From Alphaproteobacteria bacterium (GTDB lineage: Bacteria; Pseudomonadota; Alphaproteobacteria; Kiloniellales; JAKSDN01): 6,727 nucleotides of DNA. How positions within the stretch are numbered: position 1 is the first letter of the stretch; each line of letters opens with the position of its first letter. The DNA is taken from positions 1 to 6,727 of the forward strand of contig JAUVQB010000079.1 in NCBI GenBank assembly GCA_030598385.1, read 5' to 3'. Below, piece by piece: positions 1-5,035 of this stretch. Below the pieces are notes generated by a model, which had not been told where the DNA came from, did not search any database, and saw only the letters and a list, made by a program, of their open reading frames with translations. The position numbers and the translations under genes are program-made.

Positions 1-299
1 ATCACCTTCTTCAGATCTGCCCGCTCCATCACCGAGCAGACCAGCTCCCGCTTCTTGCGGGCCCGGGCCTCGATCCGCCCACAGCGCTCCTGCATGTCCC
101 CAATCCGCCCGCGCAAGGCCGAGACCATGGCCTGGTCGTCCAACATTGAGCGGCAGACTTCCGCCAACATATCGGGTAGGTTGCTCAGGCCCTCGAGGGT
201 ATCCACCAGGGTCTCCTCGTCGGCATCGGGAAATTCTTCCTCTAACCGAGCACGGAGGTATTGGTGGTGCGTGAGTTCGCGATCAATTGCTGGCTGCAT
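1..299 (-). CDS. Siphovirus Gp157-like protein, partial (C-terminus beyond left edge)
   Basis: An open frame runs on the minus strand from an ATG at 297-299 to the left edge (99 codons, no stop), so the C-terminus is missing. A GGAG Shine-Dalgarno lies about 8 bases before the ATG. The protein is acidic near the N-terminus (EEEFPDADEETLVDTLEGL, residues 21-39). It then has a charged, probably coiled-coil helix rich in R, E and K, ending in VMERADLKKV at the edge. The order 'D-DEETL-DTLEGL', long charged helix, then 'AME-GLKK' is what I know from the siphovirus Gp157 family, found in phages and prophage-like regions. Members have been linked to phage resistance, but the biochemical role is not settled. 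It is divergent from an XRE regulator and lies in lower-GC DNA, consistent with a prophage or mobile element. The family call is from memory of the motif, without a profile search. Confidence 0.6.
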   Translation of the reverse strand, partial: MQPAIDRELTHHQYLRARLEEEFPDADEETLVDTLEGLSNLPDMLAEVCRSMLDDQAMVSALRGRIGDMQERCGRIEARARKKRELVCSVMERADLKKV

Positions 300-335
300 C
301 CTAGTTCTCCGCCCTGTAAGTCGTCATTCATATTT

Positions 336-364
336 AATCATTTATGATTTTAAATTAATCATAA
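336..364. promoter_or_regulatory. Candidate operator: three inverted AATCAT half-sites
   Basis: This AT-rich stretch between the divergent genes has AATCAT (336-341), its complement ATGATT (344-349) and AATCAT again (357-362). The first two form a 6+6 inverted repeat with a 2-base gap. The second and third extend to an 8+8 perfect inverted repeat, TTATGATT (342-349) and AATCATAA (357-364), with a 7-base gap. Its position suggests a binding site for the neighbouring XRE regulator controlling both divergent genes, including itself. The repeats are visible; the binding role is inferred. Inverted repeats are less surprising in AT-rich DNA. Confidence 0.45.
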
Positions 365-379
365 TGCCGCCAATGTCAA
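352..379 (-). promoter_or_regulatory. Candidate sigma-70-type promoter for the Gp157-like gene
   Basis: On the minus strand a perfect TTGACA (-35) lies at 374-379. It is followed after 16 bases by TAATTT (352-357), a weak -10 matching TATAAT at the first two and last positions. The -10 falls inside the inverted-repeat cluster, so a bound repressor could block polymerase. The -35 match is good and the -10 match poor, so confidence is limited. Confidence 0.35.
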
Positions 380-412
380 TCAATATTCATCACCTACGAT
401 AAGAATTTTATC

Positions 413-658
413 ATGCTGACTTCGGCGCAAATCCGTGGAGCGCGAGCGATGCTCCGATGGTCAGCGAGCAAACTTTCTGAAATGTCGGGTGTAAGTTTGC
501 CAACCATTTCACGAATGGAATTGTCTCAGGGTGTGCCCAAGAGCCTCAGCACCAACCTCCAAGCTATACAAAATGCATTGGAGGATGCCGGTGTCATCTT
601 CATCGACGAAGACGAAGAAGGCCCAGGCGTGCGCCTCCGAAAATCGAGGGATCAGTGA
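413..658 (+). CDS. Small XRE-family helix-turn-helix transcriptional regulator
   Basis: The gene encodes an 81-residue protein that is almost entirely one Cro/C1-type helix-turn-helix domain. Residues 1-15 (MLTSAQIRGARAMLR) form the first helix, SASKLSEMSG (18-27) the second, and VSLPTISRMEL (28-38) the recognition helix. The C-terminal part, LQAIQNALEDAGVIFIDEDE, followed by GPGVRLRK, is typical of short stand-alone regulators common in alphaproteobacteria, often near prophage or toxin-antitoxin loci. It has no sensor domain. The ATG at 413 is preceded only by a weak AAGAA, so translation may be inefficient. It is divergent from the Gp157-like gene across an AT-rich region with inverted repeats, which fits an autoregulatory repressor. 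Fold and DNA binding are well supported; targets are inferred. Confidence 0.85.
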   Translation: MLTSAQIRGARAMLRWSASKLSEMSGVSLPTISRMELSQGVPKSLSTNLQAIQNALEDAGVIFIDEDEEGPGVRLRKSRDQ

Positions 659-826
659 ATCTCCCTCTTGAGAGTTGCGAAGGGCACGAGTGCGCGCAAC
701 GCATCGCCGGCTGAGATGCATGGATGATCCGACCGGTGGCAGACTGCGCGGCCTTTAGGCTTCAACCGAACTCTATCTAAAGTTGTAAAATGCATCATTT
801 GTTCTTGCTTCATTCTGCTTTGAAAG

Positions 827-860
827 CCCAATTTTGCCAAACGAACCCAATTTTCTCCAA
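827..860. repeat. Two adjacent degenerate repeat units (CCCAATTTT(G/CT)CCAA)
   Basis: CCCAATTTTGCCAA (827-840) is followed 19 bases on by CCCAATTTTCTCCAA (846-860), differing by one substitution and one inserted base. A related pair of units lies at 1238-1260. The unit is far more AT-rich than the chromosome to the right. It may be a remnant of a dispersed intergenic repeat family, but I cannot name one. Confidence 0.5.
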
Positions 861-891
861 TAAAATCAATGCCCCATGAGTCCGAAGATGA

Positions 892-913
892 CCGCCTGCC
901 AGATTGGCAGCGG
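892..913. other. Inverted repeat / hairpin without T-tract
   Basis: CTGCCA (896-901), GAT loop, TGGCAG (905-910) form a perfect six-pair stem. It extends by CCG (892-894) and CGG (911-913) with one bulged C at 895. No run of T follows on either side, so it does not look like an intrinsic terminator. A protein-binding palindrome or a structured repeat remnant is possible. Confidence 0.35.
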
Positions 914-1237
914 ACCAGATCGAAGATAATGGCCTCGGATTTCGGTTGAGGGATCTAGAGGTTACATAAGCCGGTTGCTCCGGCCGTTTCTGCATTAAAG
1001 GTCGATTTTCGGCGCTCAATGCACTCTTTGCGCTCTGTTACCGCCGCTGTATGGTTGCTTCTTAGCGCGACAGCGCTTCGAGGGTACGGTTCGAATTCTC
1101 GACGACTTCGGCGAGTGAAGGAAGAGGTTTCATCTCCTCCTATTCGGACTTGATGGCGCGATAAGAAGATCAAGGCACCTCCAATAGATGCGACGAATCT
1201 TAAACTGAAAGATTGTCTGCTTGTAATCTCAGCACAG

Positions 1238-1260
1238 GCCAATTTGCCAATCGGACCCAA
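1238..1260. repeat. Diverged copy of the 826-850 repeat, upstream of hyi
   Basis: GCCAATTTGCCAATCGGACCCAA closely matches 826-850, GCCCAATTTTGCCAAACGAACCCAA in outline, with gaps of one or two bases in the T and C runs and two substitutions. The copies share orientation and are about 410 bases apart. This copy ends 11 bases before the hyi -10 hexamer, so it occupies the position where a -35 element would sit. Confidence 0.5.
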
Positions 1261-1268
1261 ACTGCAGT

Positions 1269-1277
1269 TGCTATAAT
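1269..1277 (+). promoter_or_regulatory. Extended -10 promoter upstream of hyi
   Basis: TGCTATAAT contains a perfect TATAAT (1272-1277) and a TG one base upstream, the extended -10 arrangement that can work without a good -35. At 17-base spacing the -35 position reads AATCGG, which is poor. Transcription would begin near 1284, only about nine bases before the hyi ATG, giving a very short leader. A 10-bp perfect palindrome, AACTGCAGTT (1260-1269), abuts the promoter and could be a regulator site, though one this short can occur by chance. Confidence 0.5.
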
Positions 1278-1292
1278 TTGAATAGGTTCGCC

Positions 1293-2069
1293 ATGCCCCG
1301 CTTCGCCGCCAATCTCACCATGCTGTTCAACGAGGTCGATTTCCTCGACCGCTTCGCGGCCGCCGCCGCCGCCGGCTTCCGCGCCGTGGAGTACCTGTTT
1401 CCCTACGACTACGACAAGGACCGGTTGGCCGAGAAGTTGGCGGAGAACGGGCTGAGCCAGGTTCTGCACAATCTGCCGGCGGGCGATTGGGCGGCCGGCG
1501 AGCGCGGCATCGCCTGCTTGGCCGACCGGGTCGGCGAATTCCAGGACGGCGTCGGCCGGGCGATCGACTACGCTAGCGCGCTCGGCTGCCCCCGGGTGAA
1601 CTGCCTGGCCGGACTCGCGCCCGACGGGGCCGATCCCGATGCCTTGCGCCAAACGTTCATAGAGAACCTTAGGTTCGCCGCACAAGAGTTTGAGAAAGTA
1701 GACATTATCCTGCTGACGGAGCCGATCAATACCAGGGATATCCCGGGCTTTTTCCTCAATCGCAGCGACCAGGCGCTGGCGATCATCGCGGAGGCCGGCT
1801 CGGCCAATCTTAAGCTGCAGTACGACGTCTACCACATGCAGATTATGGAGGGTGATCTGGCGCCGACCATCGAGCGCAACCTGGCCGTGATCGGCCATAT
1901 GCAGATCGCCGATACACCCGGCCGGCACGAGCCCGGTAGCGGGGAAATCGACTACGGCTTCCTGTTCGACTTCATCGACGAATGCGGCTACGACGGCTGG
2001 ATCGGCTGCGAATACAAACCCCGCACGACGACCGAGGCGGGACTGGACTGGCTCACGCCCTATCTCTAG
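1293..2069 (+). CDS. hyi: Hydroxypyruvate isomerase
   Basis: A cytoplasmic TIM-barrel isomerase of 258 residues, the usual length for Hyi, which interconverts hydroxypyruvate and tartronate semialdehyde. The N-terminus MPRFAANLTMLF is characteristic of the family, so I chose the ATG at 1293 over an in-frame TTG at 1278 that overlaps the -10 promoter. LLTEPINTRDIPGFFLN (140-156), LQYDVYHMQ (175-183), GHMQIADTPGR (201-211) and GCEYKP (238-243) are the conserved blocks. They place the expected metal/catalytic residues at Glu143, Asp178, Gln204 and Glu240. glxR follows after 36 bases, presumably in one operon. The Shine-Dalgarno is weak (TAGG). Residues 120-139 use codons rare in the rest of the gene (ATA, AGG, GTA, AAA). 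The main alternative is the close relative OtnI (2-oxo-tetronate isomerase), but no otnK/otnC-type genes are nearby and glxR favours Hyi. Confidence 0.85.
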   Translation: MPRFAANLTMLFNEVDFLDRFAAAAAAGFRAVEYLFPYDYDKDRLAEKLAENGLSQVLHNLPAGDWAAGERGIACLADRVGEFQDGVGRAIDYASALGCPRVNCLAGLAPDGADPDALRQTFIENLRFAAQEFEKVDIILLTEPINTRDIPGFFLNRSDQALAIIAEAGSANLKLQYDVYHMQIMEGDLAPTIERNLAVIGHMQIADTPGRHEPGSGEIDYGFLFDFIDECGYDGWIGCEYKPRTTTEAGLDWLTPYL

Positions 2070-2105
2070 GGCCGGACCAAGATATCCTCAATACGGGAGA
2101 CTGAC

Positions 2106-2990
2106 ATGACCAACGTCGGATTCATCGGCCTCGGCATCATGGGCCGGCCGATGGCACAAAACCTAATGGCCGCGGGCCACACTTTGTTCCTGCAGAGCCG
2201 CTCGGGCGTGCCCGACGAGCTGACGGCGGCCGGCGGCACCGCCTGCGCCAGCGCCAAGGAGGTGGCCGAGCGGGCCGAGGTCGTCATCACCATTGTGCCC
2301 GATACGCCGGACGTGGAGAAAGTGCTGTTCGGCGAGGGCGGGGTGGCCGAGGGCCTGTCGGCCGGCAAGATCGTGGTCGACATGAGCTCGATCTCGCCGA
2401 TCGAGACCAAGGACTTCGCGGCGCGCGTCAACGCGCTGGGCTGCCAGTACCTCGACGCGCCGGTCTCCGGCGGCGAGGTCGGCGCCAAGGGCGGCACCCT
2501 CACCATCATGGTCGGCGGCCCGGAAGAGGCTTTCGCCGCGGTCAGCCCCCTGTTCGAGGTCATGGGCAAGAACATCACCCTGGTCGGCGGCAACGGCGAC
2601 GGCCAGACCACCAAGGTGGCCAACCAGATCATCGTCGCCCTCAACATCCAGGCGGTCAGCGAGGCGCTGGTCTTCGCCGCCAAGGCGGGCGCCGATCCGG
2701 CCAAGGTGCGCGAGGCGCTGATGGGCGGCTTCGCCGCGTCCAAGATCCTCGAGGTGCATGGCGAGCGCATGCTGAAGCGCACCTTCGATCCCGGCTTCCG
2801 CATCGAGCTGCACCAGAAGGACTTGAACCTGGCGCTGGCCGGCGCCCGGGCGCTGGCCTTGAGCCTGCCCAACACCGCCACCTGCCAGCAGCTCATGAGC
2901 GCCTGCGTCGCGCAGGGCGGCGGCGCCTGGGACCACTCGGGCCTGGTGCGCGCCATCGAGGCCCTCGCCAACCACGAGTTGGGCGATTAG
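2106..2990 (+). CDS. glxR: Tartronate semialdehyde reductase (2-hydroxy-3-oxopropionate reductase)
   Basis: A 294-residue NAD(P)-dependent beta-hydroxyacid dehydrogenase reducing tartronate semialdehyde to D-glycerate in the glyoxylate (glycerate) pathway. The Rossmann glycine motif GLGIMG lies at 8-13, the substrate-binding DAPVSGG at 118-124, the catalytic lysine at Lys170 in KVANQ with Asn173, and the conserved Lys238 in HQKDL. Several stretches match E. coli GlxR as I know it rather than GarR: VPDTPDVEKVLFGE, MSSISPIETK, GKNITLVGGNGDGQ and GGFAASKILEVHGERM. A GGGAGA Shine-Dalgarno sits five bases before the ATG. It follows hyi closely, as in the E. coli gcl-hyi-glxR order, but gcl is not in view. 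Its TAG overlaps the stop codon of the convergent paralog. Length and all key residues are intact. Confidence 0.9.
   Translation: MTNVGFIGLGIMGRPMAQNLMAAGHTLFLQSRSGVPDELTAAGGTACASAKEVAERAEVVITIVPDTPDVEKVLFGEGGVAEGLSAGKIVVDMSSISPIETKDFAARVNALGCQYLDAPVSGGEVGAKGGTLTIMVGGPEEAFAAVSPLFEVMGKNITLVGGNGDGQTTKVANQIIVALNIQAVSEALVFAAKAGADPAKVREALMGGFAASKILEVHGERMLKRTFDPGFRIELHQKDLNLALAGARALALSLPNTATCQQLMSACVAQGGGAWDHSGLVRAIEALANHELGD
2760..2774. repeat. Inverted repeat arm shared with the convergent paralog
   Basis: GGCGAGCGCATGCTG, coding for GERML in glxR, is exactly repeated in reverse complement at 3236-3250 inside the convergent dehydrogenase gene. The match continues imperfectly on both sides and reflects the paralogy of the two genes. 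Confidence 0.6.
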
Positions 2991-3946
2991 GGCAACTGGT
3001 CCGGCAGTTGATCGGGGGCCGTGCCGAGGCGGGCGGGGGCGTTGCGGTGCTCCAGTTCCAACAGTAGCGCCGAGTGGTCGTAGCCGCCGCCGCCGCGCTC
3101 GACCAGCGATTTGAACAGCTCCAGGGCGGTGCGGGAAAACGGCAGGTCGAGGCCGCAGGCCTCCGCCTCGGCGACGATGTTGGTGAAGTCCTTCAGATGG
3201 ATGCGCGCCGCCCCGCCGGGCAGGAACTTGCGCTCCAGCATGCGCTCGCCGTGGATCTGCAGAACCAAACTGTCGGCGAAGCCGCCGCTCATGGCCTCGC
3301 GCACCCTGGCCGGCTCGGCGCCGCCCTGGCTGGCCAGCAAGAGGGCTTCGGCCACCGCGGCGATCTCCAGGCCGACGATGATCTGATTGGCGAGCTTGGC
3401 GAGCTGCCCGGCGCCGGCGGGCCCGACCCTGAGCGGCCGGCCGAGCGCCTCCAACACCGGTTCGCCCCGGGCGTAGTCGGCTTCGCTGCCGCCCGCCATG
3501 ATGGCGAGGCTGGCCGCCTCGGCACCGCTGGGGCCGCCGGAGACGGGCGCGTCCAAGGCGCCGACGCCGAGCGCCGCGAGCCGCTCGGCATGGTCGCGGG
3601 CGCGCGACGGCTCGATCGAGCTGCAGTCGATGACCAGCGCGCCCTTGGGCAGGGGGCCCTTGGCCATCGCTGCGGCGGCGCCCGCCGCGCCGAACAGCAC
3701 CTCGCCGACCGCCGCGCCGTCGCTCATCATGGTGAAGATGATCGCGGCGCCGCCGACCGCTTCGGCGATGGTCGCGGCGGCCCGGGCGCCGGCCTCGACC
3801 AGGGGCGCGGTCTTGCCGGGGCTGCGGTTCCACACGCTCACGGGATAGCCGGCGGCGAGCAGGGCGGCGGCCATGGGCCGGCCCATGAGGCCGATGCCGA
3901 GGAACGCGATGGAAGGCAGTCGAGAGTCGGTCGTGGCGATTGGCAT
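2987..3946 (-). CDS. NAD(P)-dependent beta-hydroxyacid dehydrogenase (3-hydroxyisobutyrate dehydrogenase family)
   Basis: From the ATG at 3944-3946 this gives 319 residues, against about 290-300 for the family. An in-frame ATG at 4030 would add 28 residues with no family match and lies upstream of the candidate promoter, so I reject it. GIGLMG (17-22) is the dinucleotide-binding motif. The Arg in VWNRSPGK (38-45) often accompanies NADP(H) preference. DAPVSGG (132-138), Lys184 and Asn187 in KLANQ, and Lys252 in HLKDF complete the active site. VREAMSGGFADSLVLQIHGERML closely parallels GlxR, so the gene is a divergent paralog of its neighbour. The likely substrate is a small beta-hydroxyacid such as tartronate semialdehyde or 3-hydroxyisobutyrate; it cannot be fixed from sequence. 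The C-terminus ends in the repeated DQLPDQLP, and the stop overlaps the glxR stop. No strong Shine-Dalgarno is visible. Confidence 0.8.
   Translation of the reverse strand: MPIATTDSRLPSIAFLGIGLMGRPMAAALLAAGYPVSVWNRSPGKTAPLVEAGARAAATIAEAVGGAAIIFTMMSDGAAVGEVLFGAAGAAAAMAKGPLPKGALVIDCSSIEPSRARDHAERLAALGVGALDAPVSGGPSGAEAASLAIMAGGSEADYARGEPVLEALGRPLRVGPAGAGQLAKLANQIIVGLEIAAVAEALLLASQGGAEPARVREAMSGGFADSLVLQIHGERMLERKFLPGGAARIHLKDFTNIVAEAEACGLDLPFSRTALELFKSLVERGGGGYDHSALLLELEHRNAPARLGTAPDQLPDQLP
3236..3250. repeat. Inverted repeat arm shared with glxR
   Basis: CAGCATGCGCTCGCC is the exact reverse complement of 2760-2774 in glxR. It encodes the same GERML segment in the paralogous dehydrogenase on the opposite strand. 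Confidence 0.6.
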
Positions 3947-3987
3947 GGCGGTAGGATCCGGTTGAGAGACATGGGTGGAGTGGGTCA

Positions 3988-4017
3988 GGTATAAGGGCGG
4001 GGGCCGGGCGGCGGCAA
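3988..4017 (-). promoter_or_regulatory. Candidate promoter for the minus-strand dehydrogenase
   Basis: On the minus strand TTGCCG (4012-4017) and TATACC (3988-3993) are separated by 18 bases, each matching four of six consensus positions. Transcription would start about 35 bases upstream of the chosen ATG at 3946. The same TATA core reads TATAAG (3990-3995) on the plus strand, but there the nearest -35-like TTGAGA (3962-3967) is 22 bases away, too far. I see no better promoter for the plus-strand pair starting at 4066. Confidence 0.3.
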
Positions 4018-4065
4018 CACCCGCCCACATCGCCCACTAGGGCCGGGGCAACAAGGGAGGCAGGA

Positions 4066-4635
4066 ATGGCGCGCATCGAACCCGTGAAAGAGGGCGAAGC
4101 GGACGAAAAGACCCGGGCGCTGCTCGAGAAAATCCGGACCGATTGGGGCCGGAGCTGGAACGTCACCGGCGGGATCGCCAACAACCCGGCGGTGCTGGAG
4201 GGCTTCATCGCCTTGAACGGCGCCCAGGCCAATAGCGGCCTCAGCGAGGCCGAACGGGAGCTGATCTCGATCGAGATGGCGCGCGCCAACGGCTGCCACT
4301 ACTGCGTGCCGGCGCACCGCTACGTGGCGGCCGAGCTTGGCCTCGACCGGGAGATGATGGACGCCGCCGCCCGCGGCGAGGACCTGGCCGGCGACGGGCC
4401 CGAGGCGGTCCTGCTGCGCCTGGTGCGCCGCATCGCCGCCACCGGCGGCAAGCTGGACGACGGCGAGTTCCAGGCCTTCCAGGACCAGGGCATCGCGCCG
4501 GAGAAGATGATCGCGGTGATCGGCGAGATCGCGGTCTGCGCCATCACCAACACCTTCAACCGCCTGGCCCAGACCGAGCTCGACGATTTCCTGACGCCCT
4601 ACGACTATGGGCCGGCGCGGGAGACCCGATCATGA
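4066..4635 (+). CDS. Carboxymuconolactone decarboxylase-family protein, AhpD-like (alkylhydroperoxidase type)
   Basis: A 189-residue, all-helical CMD-domain protein, probably cytoplasmic. The AhpD-type motif is complete: Glu65 in AERELIS, then Cys77-His78-Tyr79-Cys80, and His84 in VPAH. The Glu(-12)-Cys-x-x-Cys-x(3)-His spacing matches that of mycobacterial AhpD as I remember it (Glu118, Cys130, Cys133, His137), so a redox-active disulfide and thiol-dependent peroxidase chemistry are plausible. Members of this broad family also act as decarboxylases, and many have no known substrate. The N-terminal RIEPVKEGEADEKTRALLEKI is typical of the AhpD-like branch. A strong AAGGGAGG Shine-Dalgarno sits five bases before the ATG. 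Its TGA overlaps the ridA ATG in ATGA (4632-4635), so the two proteins are probably made together. Confidence 0.85.
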   Translation: MARIEPVKEGEADEKTRALLEKIRTDWGRSWNVTGGIANNPAVLEGFIALNGAQANSGLSEAERELISIEMARANGCHYCVPAHRYVAAELGLDREMMDAAARGEDLAGDGPEAVLLRLVRRIAATGGKLDDGEFQAFQDQGIAPEKMIAVIGEIAVCAITNTFNRLAQTELDDFLTPYDYGPARETRS

Positions 4636-5027
4636 CGGAGACGCTCTTTCACCTGTTCGAGACGGCGGCCAAGCCGGTGGCGCCCTACAGCCATGCGGTC
4701 GAGGCGGACGGCTGGGTGTTCTTGACCGGCCAGATCCCGAACGACCCGGCGGACGACGACCGGCCGCTGCCCGACGGCATCGAGGCGCAAACGAGGCGGG
4801 CCATGGACAACCTCGGAATCGTGCTGGAGAACCTCGGCCTCGGCCTCGAGCATGTAGTGGCGGGCCGCGTTTACCTCACCCGCTTCGACGAAGACTACGA
4901 GGCCATGAACGCGGTCTACGAGGGCTATTTCCCGGCCGACCGGCGCCCGGCGCGCACCTGCATCGGCGTGACCGGCCTCGCCCGCCGCGCCCTGGTCGAA
5001 ATCGACTTCATTGCAAAAAGGCCGTAA
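4632..5027 (+). CDS. RidA-family reactive intermediate/imine deaminase
   Basis: A 131-residue protein of the usual RidA (YjgF/YER057c/UK114) length, a homotrimer that hydrolyses reactive enamine/imine intermediates released by pyridoxal-phosphate enzymes. The conserved blocks are APYSH (17-21, Tyr19), FLTGQIPND (30-38), VYLTRFDEDYEAMNAVY (80-96), PARTCIGV (106-113) with the substrate-binding arginine Arg108, and LVEIDFIA (121-128) with Glu123. These correspond to Tyr17, Arg105 and Glu120 of E. coli RidA, so the deaminase residues are present. The start is fixed by the ATGA overlap with the upstream gene and a GGGAG Shine-Dalgarno eight bases away. It ends eight bases from the convergent livF. 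The exact Rid subfamily cannot be fixed, so I give no symbol. Confidence 0.85.
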   Translation: MTETLFHLFETAAKPVAPYSHAVEADGWVFLTGQIPNDPADDDRPLPDGIEAQTRRAMDNLGIVLENLGLGLEHVVAGRVYLTRFDEDYEAMNAVYEGYFPADRRPARTCIGVTGLARRALVEIDFIAKRP

Positions 5028-5035
5028 GGGGAACC

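Larger units (their letters stand above)
659..1277. other. Long non-coding, lower-GC region
   Basis: About 620 bp between the XRE gene and hyi hold no convincing gene. The open frames present (up to 101 codons, minus strand) overlap one another, lack Shine-Dalgarno sequences and encode no recognisable domain. GC is visibly lower than in the genes to the right. I see a tandem-like pair of AT-rich repeat units at 827-860, a related copy at 1238-1260, a hairpin at 892-913 and an extended -10 promoter at 1269-1277. The segment may be decayed accessory DNA at the edge of a mobile element. Confidence 0.55.

Noticed and set aside
665..675. CTCTTGAGAG palindrome just after the XRE gene as terminator
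   Set aside because: Only four pairs around TG and no T-tract.
876..891. Hammerhead-ribozyme-like string ATGAGTCCGAAGATGA
   Set aside because: It lacks the CUGANGA core and the flanking stems; the resemblance is limited to a few bases.
892..913. Hairpin considered as a transcription terminator
   Set aside because: No T-run follows on either strand and it lies over 200 bases after the XRE stop.
955..1260. Minus-strand open frame of 101 codons in the non-coding region, and smaller neighbours
   Set aside because: No Shine-Dalgarno, no recognisable domain, Arg/Ser-rich translation and overlap with other equally unsupported frames.
1278..1292. TTG start for hyi five codons upstream
   Set aside because: It overlaps the last base of the -10 hexamer, before the predicted transcription start, and family members begin at MPRFAANL.
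1200..1928. Minus-strand open frame of 242 codons overlapping hyi
   Set aside because: Shadow of hyi, whose motifs and length are convincing on the plus strand; the minus frame shows no recognisable domain.
3947..4030. Extended N-terminus for the minus-strand dehydrogenase from an ATG at 4030
   Set aside because: The added 28 residues match nothing in the family, no Shine-Dalgarno precedes them, and the candidate promoter lies downstream of that start.
2163..4289. Very long minus-strand open frame (708 codons) across glxR, the paralog and the CMD gene
   Set aside because: It is an artefact of high GC: the translation is Arg/Gly/Ala-rich low complexity with no domain, and it overlaps three well-supported genes in other frames.
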